Assembly: GCA_902796035.1 (NCBI GenBank)
Contig: CADBNR010000037.1
Location: forward strand, 1-41,037
DNA length: 41,037 nt
Reading direction: 5' to 3'
Source of the DNA: an uncultured Bacteroidales bacterium
Lineage (GTDB): Bacteria > Bacteroidota > Bacteroidia > Bacteroidales > Muribaculaceae
Numbering within the stretch: position 1 is the first letter of the stretch; every line of letters starts with the position of its first letter. The notes beneath the pieces are model-generated. The model saw only the letters and a program-made list of their open reading frames with translations. It ran no database searches and was not told where the DNA came from. Made by a program: the position numbers and the translations under genes. This document shows positions 33,735 to 41,037 of this stretch, piece after piece.

Positions 33735-35373
33735 TACGTAGGGTTCACTGAAAAATAGTTAATATATTGCGTAACATATAATTAAGTGTCTCAAAAGTTT
33801 GTAATTTTAACAAAAAAGTACTAATTTTGATGTTAAAAGAAGACCATCCGACATGAAAATCGTATCCTTGAACGGCCAAATGACCTTCGATGAGATGAAG
33901 GGTTCGCTTGAGCGTCTGCCGAAAACCAACCGGTGGGTGCAGATGGGCGATGCTCTTCCATGGGGGGAATATGAGAAAGTCTATAACGAGCGTCTGAAAA
34001 ACGATAAGGTCGGAGCCTCCAACCGTCCCGGACGTATGGTGATTGCTGCTCTCATCATTAAGCATAAGCTCAGTCTTTCTGACGAAGAGACAATACTGAC
34101 AATACAGGAAAATCCATATATGCAGTATATGTGTGGATTGACCGAATATTCCGACCAGCCGATATTTGACCCTTCTCTGTTCACGACCATTCGTAAGCGA
34201 ATCACTATCGAAGATGTCAATGCCCTTACTCTCGAACTTGCAAAGAAAGCGCAACAAAAGAAGGACAAGGACGACAATGATGAAGATAACACTTTCTCCG
34301 GCATGACACAGCCGACTGATGTCAAGGCGGATGCGACATGTGCCGATGCGGAGGTAAGATATCCTACGGATATTGATCTGATTGAGGATGGCTCGAAATA
34401 CATTGACCGCATGATAGACAAAGTCTGCGGTATTAAAAAGATACGCAAACCGGCCGGAGTGGAGCGCAACCGCATACGGGCAATCTATCTCAATGTCATA
34501 AAGCGCAAACACAAGGGTTCGAAACTGGTCAAGGATACTCTCACACGCATGCTTCCGCTGCTTTACCGCGACATACTCACGCTTCTCAATCTCATCGGAG
34601 TGGATGACGAGACATACGGCAGATTCAACTGTACACAGAAGCGGACCATACAGGCCGTCATCGACATGTATCACCAGCAGGAGGAGATGTTGCGCGAGGG
34701 TAAGCACACGTGCGAAACCCGCATTGTCAGTATCCATCAGCCTCATGTCCGTCCCATTGTACGAGGCAAAGCCAAAGCCAAGGTGGAGTTCGGTGCAAAG
34801 ATTGGCGTCAGTATCGTCAGCGGCTACTCCTTTATAGATCATCACAGCTGGGATGCATATAACGAAGCGTCTGACTTGACTGTTCACATAGAGAAATATA
34901 AGGAACGGTTTGGCTGTGAGCCAAAGAGATTCTTTGGCGACAAGATATATCTCAACCGCGAGAACAGAAGGATTCTCAAAGAAAAGGAGATTCAGATAAT
35001 GGGACGACCATTGGGACGGCCACCGAAGAATCCGACTCAAGAGCAAATCGAGCGCGAGCGAATTGGAGTCTCTCTCAGAAATGAAGCTGAAGCCCAATTT
35101 GGAACAGGCAAGAGGACATACAGAGCCAACAACATTAGGGCGAAGCTTCCACAGACCGCTGAATGCTGGACCGCCATGTGTTACTTCGTCAAGAATCTGG
35201 CAAAGTTCATGAGAGAACTTTGTCTTGTCCTTATCGAAATATGTGGTCGCATACGTCATTTTGCCTTGAAATCTATAAATCCATCATCAGAATCCAGTGT
35301 GCCGTATTGTGTGGAACACTTATCAAACTTCCGTGGAACACAGGTCTGTTGATTATTCAGTAAACCCTACGTA
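33735..35373 (+). mobile_element. IS5/IS1182-like insertion sequence within CotH gene
   Basis: The element spans about 33741-35367 (1627 bp) and encodes one DDE transposase. Its ends are imperfect inverted repeats, GGGTTCACTGAAAAAT on the left and GGGTTTACTGAATAAT on the right read inward, 14 of 16 matching. Both ends are flanked by TACGTA (33735-33740 and 35368-35373), a palindrome that may be a 6-bp target duplication; because it is self-complementary, the true duplication could be anything from 0 to 6 bp. Removing the element with one TACGTA joins the two halves of the CotH gene in frame, which confirms the boundaries. Confidence 0.9.
33853..35352 (+). CDS. DDE transposase (DUF772 + DDE_Tnp_1 type)
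   Basis: This 499-residue transposase has a DUF772/InsH-type N-terminal helical domain (GRMVIAALIIKHKLSLSDEE and TEYSDQPIFDPSLFTTIRKR) and a DDE catalytic domain. The likely acidic triad is Asp160 in KADATCAD, Asp363 in FFGDKIYLNRENRR, and Glu411 or Glu413 in RNEAEAQFGTGKR. A Lys/Asp-rich segment (KKDKDDNDEDN) lies near residue 137. The frame appears intact with no internal stop, so the element may still be active. A large open frame exists on the opposite strand but is only the shadow of this gene. The exact IS family (IS5 group versus IS1182) needs a database search. Confidence 0.92.
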   Translation: MKIVSLNGQMTFDEMKGSLERLPKTNRWVQMGDALPWGEYEKVYNERLKNDKVGASNRPGRMVIAALIIKHKLSLSDEETILTIQENPYMQYMCGLTEYSDQPIFDPSLFTTIRKRITIEDVNALTLELAKKAQQKKDKDDNDEDNTFSGMTQPTDVKADATCADAEVRYPTDIDLIEDGSKYIDRMIDKVCGIKKIRKPAGVERNRIRAIYLNVIKRKHKGSKLVKDTLTRMLPLLYRDILTLLNLIGVDDETYGRFNCTQKRTIQAVIDMYHQQEEMLREGKHTCETRIVSIHQPHVRPIVRGKAKAKVEFGAKIGVSIVSGYSFIDHHSWDAYNEASDLTVHIEKYKERFGCEPKRFFGDKIYLNRENRRILKEKEIQIMGRPLGRPPKNPTQEQIERERIGVSLRNEAEAQFGTGKRTYRANNIRAKLPQTAECWTAMCYFVKNLAKFMRELCLVLIEICGRIRHFALKSINPSSESSVPYCVEHLSNFRGTQVC

Positions 35374-35685
35374 AGGTCCGCTTTGATACAGAACTTCTCC
35401 CTTTCGGGTGATTTTTAATTCGCCCTCCACCCATTTGTTGTTTATAATTGATGAGCCCACGCAACCCTCCGGAGGCGAGACGCATTCAAAATCCGGGAAC
35501 GCTCCTTCGGCCAAGTTGAAATTCAGGATAGGAATGTCGATGCTGTTGAGTTCTGCCTTTTGTCCTTCTGTCAGGACTGTGCCCGAAGGTGCCGGATCTT
35601 CTATAACATCGTCCGACGCACTTATATTTAAGTTGAACATGAGTATCGTGGCCGATACAAACACTGAAATAAGTAATCTTGTCAT
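35353..35685 (-). pseudogene. CotH-kinase gene, N-terminal part (interrupted by IS)
   Basis: This fragment starts with a signal peptide (MTRLLISVFVSATILMFNLN) and continues as a beta-rich segment with two cysteines (PDFECVSPPEGCVGSS) and KITRKGEVLYQSGPYV. The last genuine codons are Tyr-Val within TACGTA (35368-35373); the residues after that, GFTE, and the stop at 35353 come from the insertion sequence. Joined in frame to 33734-32520 it gives a 510-residue CotH protein. The truncated 110-residue product could still be secreted but would lack the kinase domain. Confidence 0.88.
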
Positions 35686-35938
35686 TTGGTGTAATTTAGT
35701 TGATATTATTGCGTGTGTGTTGGTTAATCTTGATTATATGACAGATACGAATTTTTGGATTTATCCTCGCAAGTCAAATAATCAATTGTAAATTTACAAT
35801 ATTTATTTGATATTTACCAATTTTTTCAGTATATTTTTCGATTATTTTCCACGGCACTTTCATTTAAGATTTCGTATCATTCTCAAGGATGGTGTTATTT
35901 TATAGCGAGAGCAGTAATTTAAATGAAAGAGCTGTGGA
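35686..35938. other. A/T-rich intergenic region with 16-bp palindrome
   Basis: No gene is visible. The region separates the DUF6056-like gene from the CotH start and must hold the CotH promoter, though no TAnnTTTG match is seen. A perfect palindrome, ATTGTAAATTTACAAT, lies at 35785-35800. Confidence 0.5.
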
Positions 35939-37189
35939 TTATTCTTCCGTATGCAGTTTAAGAGACATTGTGCGGTCGTACTTGTCATCATAACTCGGAT
36001 CGTAAACCTTAAGGGAGGCGGCGTCCCATTGTTCCAGTTCCGGTATTGACATGACGATTGAATATGCTTTTTCGTGATTGTCGGGATAAACGGCGATAGC
36101 TTCGTCAATACGTTCGAAAACGGGTAAGCTCCCGACATACATGCGGGTTACATAAAATCCGGCAGCGATGTACAATGCGATAGCGATTATACCGGATATC
36201 GCATTGTTATAATCCAAATGCCGGTCACAGACAGACACAATACGCATCAGCGCGATGGCTCCGTAAATTTGCGCGAAAAAACCGGCACGACCCGCCACCC
36301 CTCCTACCATGACTATACATCCGGACACTATGGACGCGATGGCAAAAACTACGAACCGGTCATGCAATAGCCTCCTGAATAGCCGTCTGTTGGCAAGCCA
36401 TAGGACAATAATGGAAACAAAGACGATCAGGGACATATTGGCCGCACTGAAAAGAAGATACAGCATGCTGCCCTCCGGAGTCCTTTTGGTCGCCAGTCTG
36501 TTCCAGATTGCGGGAGAAGATATTGTGAACAGTCCGCCGGCAATCATGGCTATAAACCACCATTTTTTGACAGCCGGGAATTGTTTCCATTTATGACTCA
36601 GACAGCACCACGCCGTCAACCCTGCGACCAGAGGAACACCCGAGGCCTCATGCCATGCGGCTCCCATACCGGCAAGCGGGATTCCGAGAAGCCACCATTT
36701 GCTGCGCATCTTGTAATTGCCTGTCAAGGGTACCAGGCATGCAAGTACTATTGCTGTGCCCCAGGGATAATTGATCCAGCATACAAGATGCCCTATATCA
36801 TGCCATGGCAATAGAAATACTATAATCATAGTCATCGCACACACCGGTATGGTCTGCCGTACTTTCAATCCGCTCAGCTTCATGGAAGCCCACGGAAGCA
36901 AGACCGCAAATATAAATGCGAAAATGGAAGTCGCCATTCTTGGAAGCAATGAGAGCCATACCGTATTTGTAATATCGCCCCAGCGTCCGTTACTGCCCAT
37001 ATAGACTCCGGCCATCAGGTGTGGCAATGCCTTCAGTCCGCCTCCACGCACATTCAGATCCGATACATAGAACAGATCATCGCCTATCAGAGGCCGCTTA
37101 TACACATACAATGCGGATATTATGCCGCAATAACACACAAATGCCCCGAATATAAGGGCCGATATCCGATAAGAATTATTTTTCATCAA
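35939..37189 (-). CDS. Polytopic membrane protein, DUF6056-like
   Basis: The 416-residue product has about ten membrane segments, starting with residues 10-30. The first extracytoplasmic loop carries an acidic motif, IGDDLFYVSDLNVRGGGL, followed by GSNGRWGDITNTVWLSLLPR. A Trp-His-Glu motif occurs in AGMGAAWHEASGVPLVAGL. These features resemble the DUF6056 group of bacterial membrane proteins, and the acidic first loop recalls GT-C glycosyltransferases, but no activity is known. A hydrophilic C-terminal tail of about 60 residues ends SLKLHTEE. It lies 29 bases downstream of crcB on the same strand. The DUF assignment is from memory and tentative. Confidence 0.7.
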   Translation of the reverse strand: MMKNNSYRISALIFGAFVCYCGIISALYVYKRPLIGDDLFYVSDLNVRGGGLKALPHLMAGVYMGSNGRWGDITNTVWLSLLPRMATSIFAFIFAVLLPWASMKLSGLKVRQTIPVCAMTMIIVFLLPWHDIGHLVCWINYPWGTAIVLACLVPLTGNYKMRSKWWLLGIPLAGMGAAWHEASGVPLVAGLTAWCCLSHKWKQFPAVKKWWFIAMIAGGLFTISSPAIWNRLATKRTPEGSMLYLLFSAANMSLIVFVSIIVLWLANRRLFRRLLHDRFVVFAIASIVSGCIVMVGGVAGRAGFFAQIYGAIALMRIVSVCDRHLDYNNAISGIIAIALYIAAGFYVTRMYVGSLPVFERIDEAIAVYPDNHEKAYSIVMSIPELEQWDAASLKVYDPSYDDKYDRTMSLKLHTEE

Positions 37190-37218
37190 TATAAAACATG
37201 CATGAACTATGTGTCCGG

Positions 37219-37608
37219 TCAGATTCTTGTAACGGCATAACCCAGATACAACATAACGAAGCCGATGGTCAGGCTAAGGGCTATATACCCGAGTAACATT
37301 AATATATCGGAAGACTGGAAGAGAATATAATTCTCGTTTATGAACGTAGAGAAGGTGGTGAATCCTCCACAGAAGCCGACTGTCAGAAACAACCTCAACT
37401 GCTGTGAAATACAGCCTTCGGGACACAATCTATCGAACAGACCGTAAAACAATCCTATTAAAAGACATCCCGACACATTGACAGCCAGCGTGCCCCATGG
37501 AAACATGCCGTACTCCGCGACATGCGATTGCACCGCCTTTGACACCAGATAACGGCATACTCCTCCAAGGCCACTTCCTATGAATATTGCTATAAGATCG
37601 GCTATCAT
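37219..37608 (-). CDS. crcB: Fluoride channel CrcB/Fluc
   Basis: This 129-residue membrane protein exports fluoride as a dual-topology dimer. I choose the ATG at 37608 (MIADLIAIFIGSGLGGVCRY) because it gives the canonical N-terminus; the frame is open to 37662 but that extension overlaps the hairpin after tRNA-Ser. Family motifs are GGVCRYLVS, GTLAVNVSGCLLIG, and GFCGGFTTFSTFINE, which includes the Na+-site and phenylalanine-box region. Four membrane segments are visible. Length is normal. No fluoride riboswitch was recognised upstream. Confidence 0.94.
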   Translation of the reverse strand: MIADLIAIFIGSGLGGVCRYLVSKAVQSHVAEYGMFPWGTLAVNVSGCLLIGLFYGLFDRLCPEGCISQQLRLFLTVGFCGGFTTFSTFINENYILFQSSDILMLLGYIALSLTIGFVMLYLGYAVTRI

Positions 37609-37646
37609 ATTTGCATGGTCACATATAGCTTTTCGGTAATAATAGC

Positions 37647-37682
37647 AATACGCTGAAATCATCTATATGATCACAGCGTATT
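37647..37682 (-). terminator. Hairpin following tRNA-Ser
   Basis: AATACGCTG (37647-37655) and CAGCGTATT (37674-37682) pair perfectly; a further ATCAT/ATGAT pair lies inside, separated from the outer stem by a 2-base mismatch, with a CTAT loop. The hairpin starts eight bases after the tRNA 3' end. There is no strong U-run, but position and strength suggest it ends the tRNA transcript. Confidence 0.7.
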
Positions 37683-37689
37683 GACTCCG

Positions 37690-37777
37690 CGGAGCGACCG
37701 AGATTCGAACTCGGGATACGCTTTTGGCGTATACACGCTTTCCAGGCGTGCCTCTTCAGCCACTCGAGCATCGCTCC
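37690..37777 (-). tRNA. tRNA-Ser (GGA anticodon)
   Basis: The 88-nt gene folds as a class II tRNA: acceptor stem GGAGCGA/TCGCTCC with discriminator G, D-arm after TGCTCGAGTGGCTGAAGAGG, anticodon arm CACGCCTGGAAAGCGTG with anticodon GGA at 37743-37741, a long variable arm (ATACGCCAAAAGCGTAT), and T-arm CCGAGTTCGAATCTCGG. CCA is not encoded. It reads UCC and UCU serine codons. Confidence 0.97.
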
Positions 37778-37794
37778 TTTCCGATTTGCGACTG

Positions 37795-37824
37795 CAAAGT
37801 TAATGCTTTTTTCCGACTTTACAA
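37795..37824 (-). promoter_or_regulatory. Promoter of tRNA-Ser
   Basis: On the minus strand TAACTTTG (37802-37795) matches TAnnTTTG, and TTG (37824-37822) lies 19 bases upstream, the usual -33/-7 spacing in Bacteroidetes. Transcription would begin shortly before the tRNA 5' end. Confidence 0.7.
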
Positions 37825-37969
37825 TGCTTATCCATGATTTTTTTGTTTTTTATAAAATGATACTTCATTAAATCTCCCTCAATAGTCAGTCAATGACCGT
37901 TTTGTCAAGAAAAAACAAGCCAATGTTCATTTTTTGCGATAAAAATACTAAATTTCGACTATAAATTAT

Positions 37970-37977
37970 TAAATTTG
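37970..37977 (+). promoter_or_regulatory. Putative -7 box of ppdK
   Basis: TAAATTTG matches TAnnTTTG. Transcription would start near 37984, giving a leader of about 110 bases before the ppdK ATG. No clear -33 TTTG is seen at the usual spacing. Confidence 0.5.
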
Positions 37978-38095
37978 CACACAGAAGTTACTTTCTATAG
38001 GTTATGTATATGAACCCTACTGTGCCGGAGCCGCTTTTCCTATGGGTTACGGCATGGTTGTTGAACGAATATAATACATCTTATTAATCATTATT

Positions 38096-40813
38096 ATGTC
38101 TAAGAAAATATATACATTCGGCGACGGTAAGGCCGAAGGAACAGCGGACATGAGAAACCTTCTTGGCGGTAAGGGCGCCAATCTGGCAGAAATGAACCTG
38201 CTGGGCATGCCCGTTCCTCCCGGTTTCACCATCACCACAGAAGTATGCACCGAGTATACCCAGTTGGGACGTGACGCTGTCGTAGCCGACATCAAGGCTG
38301 ACGTTGAGAAAGCAATTGCCCATGTAGAGTCATTGACCGGCAAAAAATTCGACGACCCCGACAATGCTCTTCTGGTATCGGTACGTTCCGGAGCCCGCGC
38401 ATCCATGCCGGGTATGATGGATACGGTATTGAACCTGGGTATGAACGATGCAACTGTAGCCAACATGGCCGAAAAGAGCGGCAATCCCCGCTTCGCATGG
38501 GACAGCTACCGTCGTTTCGTGCAGATGTACGGTGACGTTGTGCTCGGCATGAAGCCTAAGAGCAAGACCGACATTGATCCCTTCGAGGCCATCATGGACG
38601 CCGTGAAGGAGGAGAAAGGCGTAAAGTTCGACAATGAACTTGACGTAGACGACCTGAAGGAACTTGTAAAGCGTTTCAAGGCTGCCGTCAAGGATTATAC
38701 AGGCAAGGATTTCCCCGAATCTGCATGGGAGCAGCTGTGGGGCGGTATCTGCGCTGTTTTCGACAGCTGGATGAACGAACGCGCCATCATCTATCGCCGC
38801 ATGAACCAGATTCCCGAGGAATGGGGAACGGCTGTCAATGTACAGGCCATGGTTTACGGCAACATGGGTAACAATTCAGCCACCGGTGTCGCATTCAGCC
38901 GCGATGCCGCTACAGGCGAGAACATATTCAACGGTGAATACCTGATCAACGCTCAGGGCGAGGATGTTGTGGCCGGTGTACGCACACCGCAGCAGATCAC
39001 CATCGAGGGCTCGCGCCGCTGGGCTGCCCTGCAGGGCATAAGCGAAGAGGAGCGTCGCACCAAGTATCCCGCGCTTGAGGAATCGATGCCCGACTGTGCC
39101 GCAGAGCTGATCAGCATCGCGCACAAGCTGGAGGATCACTATCGTGACATGCAGGATATGGAATTCACCATTCAGGACGGCAAGCTCTGGATGCTCCAGA
39201 CCCGTAACGGTAAGCGCACAGGTGCCGCCATGGTCAAGATAGCCATGGACCTGCTGCGCGAAAACATGATTGACGAAAAGACCGTGCTGCTTCGCATGGA
39301 GCCCCAGAAGCTCGACGAGCTGCTGCACCCGGTATTCGATAAGGACGCCCTGAAGCGTGCTGTAGTAGTTGCCAAGGGTCTGCCCGCATCTCCCGGTGCC
39401 GCTACAGGTCAGATCGTATTCCAGGCCGACGATGCAGAGGCCTGGGCTGAGAAGAAGAAGAAAGTAATTCTGGTTCGTATCGAGACCAGCCCCGAAGACC
39501 TTCGCGGCATGGCCGTGGCTCAGGGTATCCTGACCATGCGCGGCGGTATGACCAGCCACGCAGCTGTTGTGGCTCGCGGTATGGGCAAATGCTGTGTATC
39601 CGGTGCCGGAGAAATACAGGCTGATTACAAGGAGAAGACCGTCAAGATGGATGGCAAGACCTTCAAGGAGGGCGACTGGATTTCTCTGAACGGTTCGACA
39701 GGCGACGTTTACGAGGGACAGGTTCCCACCACCGAGCCCGAGCTGAGCGGTGACTTCGGCGCCATCATGAACCTGGCCGAAAAATACACCAAGACTTACG
39801 TGCGTTGCAACGCCGACACTCCGCGCGATGCCGAGACAGGACGTCGCTTCGGCGCCAAGGGTATCGGACTGTGCCGCACTGAGCACATGTTCTTCGAAGG
39901 CGACCGTATCAAGGCAGTGCGCGAGATGATTCTGAGCAGTGACGAGGAAGGACGCCGTGCCGCTCTGGCTAAGTTGCTGCCCATCCAGCGTATGGACTTC
40001 GAAGGCATATTCAAGGCTATGGACGGCTGCGGAGTGACAATCCGCCTGCTCGATCCCCCGTTGCATGAGTTCGTGCCTCATCAGACAGCTACTCAGAAAG
40101 AGCTGGCTGACGAAATGGGTCTGACCCTGCAGGAGGTTAAAGCCAAGGTAGACGAGCTAAGCGAGTTCAACCCCATGCTTGGACACCGTGGTTGCCGTCT
40201 GGGCATCACATATCCCGAGATTACCGAGATGCAGGCACGTGCCATCATAGAGGCCGCTCTGATCTGCAAGGAGCAGGGCATCAAGGTATATCCCGAAATC
40301 ATGGTGCCGCTGGTAGGTACGCTCAAGGAAATACAGCATCAGGCCAACGTGATCAACGAAACAGCCGCCAAGGTATTCGACGAGCGAGGCACATCGATTC
40401 CCTACAAGGTAGGAACCATGATCGAGGTGCCCCGTGCAGCCCTGACCGCCGACAAGATTGCCGAGGTAGCGGACTTCTTCTCGTTCGGCACCAACGACCT
40501 GACGCAGATGACCTTCGGCTACAGCCGTGATGACGCCCCCAAGTTCTTGAAATACTACAAGGAGAAGGGAATCATCAAGGTAGATCCGTTCGAGGTACTT
40601 GATCAGGAAGGTGTAGGCCAACTTGTAGAGATGGGCGTTAAGAAAGGCCGTAGCACCAAGCCCGACTTGAAGGTGGGTATCTGCGGCGAGCACGGAGGCG
40701 AGCCCAGCTCGGTAAAGTTCTGTGCCAAGATCGGCATGGACTACGTCAGCTGCTCACCGTTCCGCGTGCCCATCGCCCGCGTAGCAGCGGCCCAGGCCGC
40801 GATAGAGGACTAA
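38096..40813 (+). CDS. ppdK: Pyruvate, phosphate dikinase
   Basis: This 905-residue cytoplasmic enzyme interconverts pyruvate, ATP and phosphate with phosphoenolpyruvate, AMP and pyrophosphate. The N-terminal ATP-grasp domain starts with LLGGKGANLAEMNLLGMPVP and VSVRSGARASMPGMMDTVLN. The swivelling phosphohistidine domain has the catalytic His488 in GGMTSHAAVVARGMGK. The C-terminal PEP/pyruvate barrel includes LCRTEHMFF, MLGHRGCRLGITYPEI, FSFGTNDLTQMTFGYSRDD and the catalytic Cys863 in GICGEHGGEPSS. Length matches the family (about 875-910), and all active-site residues are present. It stands alone, with its own promoter and a hairpin terminator. Codon use is strongly biased to G/C-ending codons compared with the glycan genes, consistent with high expression. 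Confidence 0.97.
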   Translation: MSKKIYTFGDGKAEGTADMRNLLGGKGANLAEMNLLGMPVPPGFTITTEVCTEYTQLGRDAVVADIKADVEKAIAHVESLTGKKFDDPDNALLVSVRSGARASMPGMMDTVLNLGMNDATVANMAEKSGNPRFAWDSYRRFVQMYGDVVLGMKPKSKTDIDPFEAIMDAVKEEKGVKFDNELDVDDLKELVKRFKAAVKDYTGKDFPESAWEQLWGGICAVFDSWMNERAIIYRRMNQIPEEWGTAVNVQAMVYGNMGNNSATGVAFSRDAATGENIFNGEYLINAQGEDVVAGVRTPQQITIEGSRRWAALQGISEEERRTKYPALEESMPDCAAELISIAHKLEDHYRDMQDMEFTIQDGKLWMLQTRNGKRTGAAMVKIAMDLLRENMIDEKTVLLRMEPQKLDELLHPVFDKDALKRAVVVAKGLPASPGAATGQIVFQADDAEAWAEKKKKVILVRIETSPEDLRGMAVAQGILTMRGGMTSHAAVVARGMGKCCVSGAGEIQADYKEKTVKMDGKTFKEGDWISLNGSTGDVYEGQVPTTEPELSGDFGAIMNLAEKYTKTYVRCNADTPRDAETGRRFGAKGIGLCRTEHMFFEGDRIKAVREMILSSDEEGRRAALAKLLPIQRMDFEGIFKAMDGCGVTIRLLDPPLHEFVPHQTATQKELADEMGLTLQEVKAKVDELSEFNPMLGHRGCRLGITYPEITEMQARAIIEAALICKEQGIKVYPEIMVPLVGTLKEIQHQANVINETAAKVFDERGTSIPYKVGTMIEVPRAALTADKIAEVADFFSFGTNDLTQMTFGYSRDDAPKFLKYYKEKGIIKVDPFEVLDQEGVGQLVEMGVKKGRSTKPDLKVGICGEHGGEPSSVKFCAKIGMDYVSCSPFRVPIARVAAAQAAIED

Positions 40814-40837
40814 AAGTCCACTGACATAAACCCTTAT

Positions 40838-40880
40838 TTCAGGCTGTAATTCACCGATAAAAAGGTGGTTACAGCCTGAA
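40838..40880 (+). terminator. Hairpin terminator after ppdK
   Basis: TTCAGGCTGTAATTCACC and GGTGGTTACAGCCTGAA pair over 17 bp with one bulge, and the loop is GATAAAAA. It lies 25 bases after the ppdK stop. No strong T-run follows. Confidence 0.75.
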
Positions 40881-41037
40881 TTGCGATTAGGAGGTACGTT
40901 CACTTGACCGCAGAAATCGAGCCAAATGCACGGTGTTGCTTACACTCCGCGATACTGTTTCTTTGAGTGTGTCTGAGAGAGGGCACTAAAAAAGGACCAG
41001 CCAAAATTTGACCGGTCCGAACAAGTTTGTAATTTTA
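40881..41037. other. Window end: imperfect palindrome and 15 bases shared with IS leader
   Basis: No reading frame is evident. GGACCAGCCAAAATTTGACC at 40994-41013 begins a 25-base imperfect palindrome (10 of 12 pairs) ending at 41018. The final 15 bases, AAGTTTGTAATTTTA (41023-41037), equal 33795-33809, which is the leader before the transposase start in the complete insertion sequence. The region may be the edge of a second, related element cut by the window end. Confidence 0.4.

Larger units (their letters stand above)
37778..38095. other. Intergenic region with tRNA promoter and ppdK leader
   Basis: No protein gene is seen in these 318 bases. The left end holds the tRNA-Ser promoter on the minus strand; the middle is A/T-rich; the right 115 bases are probably the 5' leader of ppdK, including two interlaced short pairings at 38013-38054. 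Confidence 0.6.

Noticed and set aside
33745-35259. A 504-codon open frame on the strand opposite the transposase gene
   Set aside because: It is antisense to a clear DDE transposase, its translation shows no domain, and codon symmetry explains its length.
37609-37690. A fluoride riboswitch before crcB
   Set aside because: The visible structure is a long simple hairpin directly after tRNA-Ser, without the pseudoknotted fluoride riboswitch motif that I would expect.
38876-40081. A 401-codon minus-strand frame opposite ppdK
   Set aside because: Shadow of the strongly biased codon use of ppdK.

Overview
The window reads as chromosomal DNA of a Bacteroidales bacterium, plausibly Muribaculaceae or a relative. 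The basis is a complete Bacteroidetes-type bat operon, a TonB-dependent receptor with a carboxypeptidase-like N-terminal domain, a DUF5686-type outer-membrane protein, a Wzi-type capsule protein, a class III fructose-bisphosphatase, pyruvate phosphate dikinase, and several promoters of the Bacteroidetes form TAnnTTTG. The genus is inference; no rRNA is present. There is one tRNA gene, one insertion sequence, and no CRISPR array or prophage.

Layout. 1-2218: leader and gene of a secreted GH51 arabinofuranosidase (+). 2299-9964: three minus-strand genes, a TonB-dependent receptor, a tricorn-like S41 protease and class III fbp, sharing a terminator with the convergent GH51 gene. 10070-11584: Wzi-type capsule protein (+), divergent from the receptor. 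11737-16382: minus-strand surface-glycan block of UDP-glucose dehydrogenase, UDP-glucuronate epimerase, a UbiA enzyme resembling decaprenyl-phosphate phosphoribosyltransferase, and a polytopic protein. 16475-20121: a tightly packed HTH protein / universal stress protein / MutS2 set. 20288-29639: the bat aerotolerance-type operon (MoxR, DUF58, a 349-aa membrane protein, BatA, BatB, BatC, a short BatD paralogue, BatD, BatE). 29775-32342: DUF5686 outer-membrane protein. 32520-35685: a CotH-kinase gene split by a 1.6-kb DDE insertion sequence. 35939-37608: a polytopic membrane protein and the fluoride channel CrcB. 37690-37777: tRNA-Ser(GGA). 38096-40813: ppdK. 40814-41037: terminator, then sequence that shares 15 bases with the leader of the insertion sequence.

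How the genes work together. The Ugd and epimerase genes should supply UDP-glucuronate and UDP-galacturonate. The adjacent UbiA protein suggests a polyprenyl-phosphate sugar, and the polytopic neighbour is a candidate glycosyltransferase or polymerase, so this block probably makes or exports a surface glycan that Wzi could help anchor. The bat operon couples a MoxR ATPase to periplasmic and membrane VWA, TPR and BatD proteins at the envelope. fbp and ppdK are both at gluconeogenic/glycolytic control points but are not linked to each other.

The best-supported unusual features are the insertion-split CotH gene, whose 510-codon frame is restored by removing the element; the BatD paralogue; the UbiA/UGD/epimerase/polytopic block; and a terminator-like hairpin just before the TonB-dependent receptor start codon. 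I did not see a clearly new defence or mobile system.
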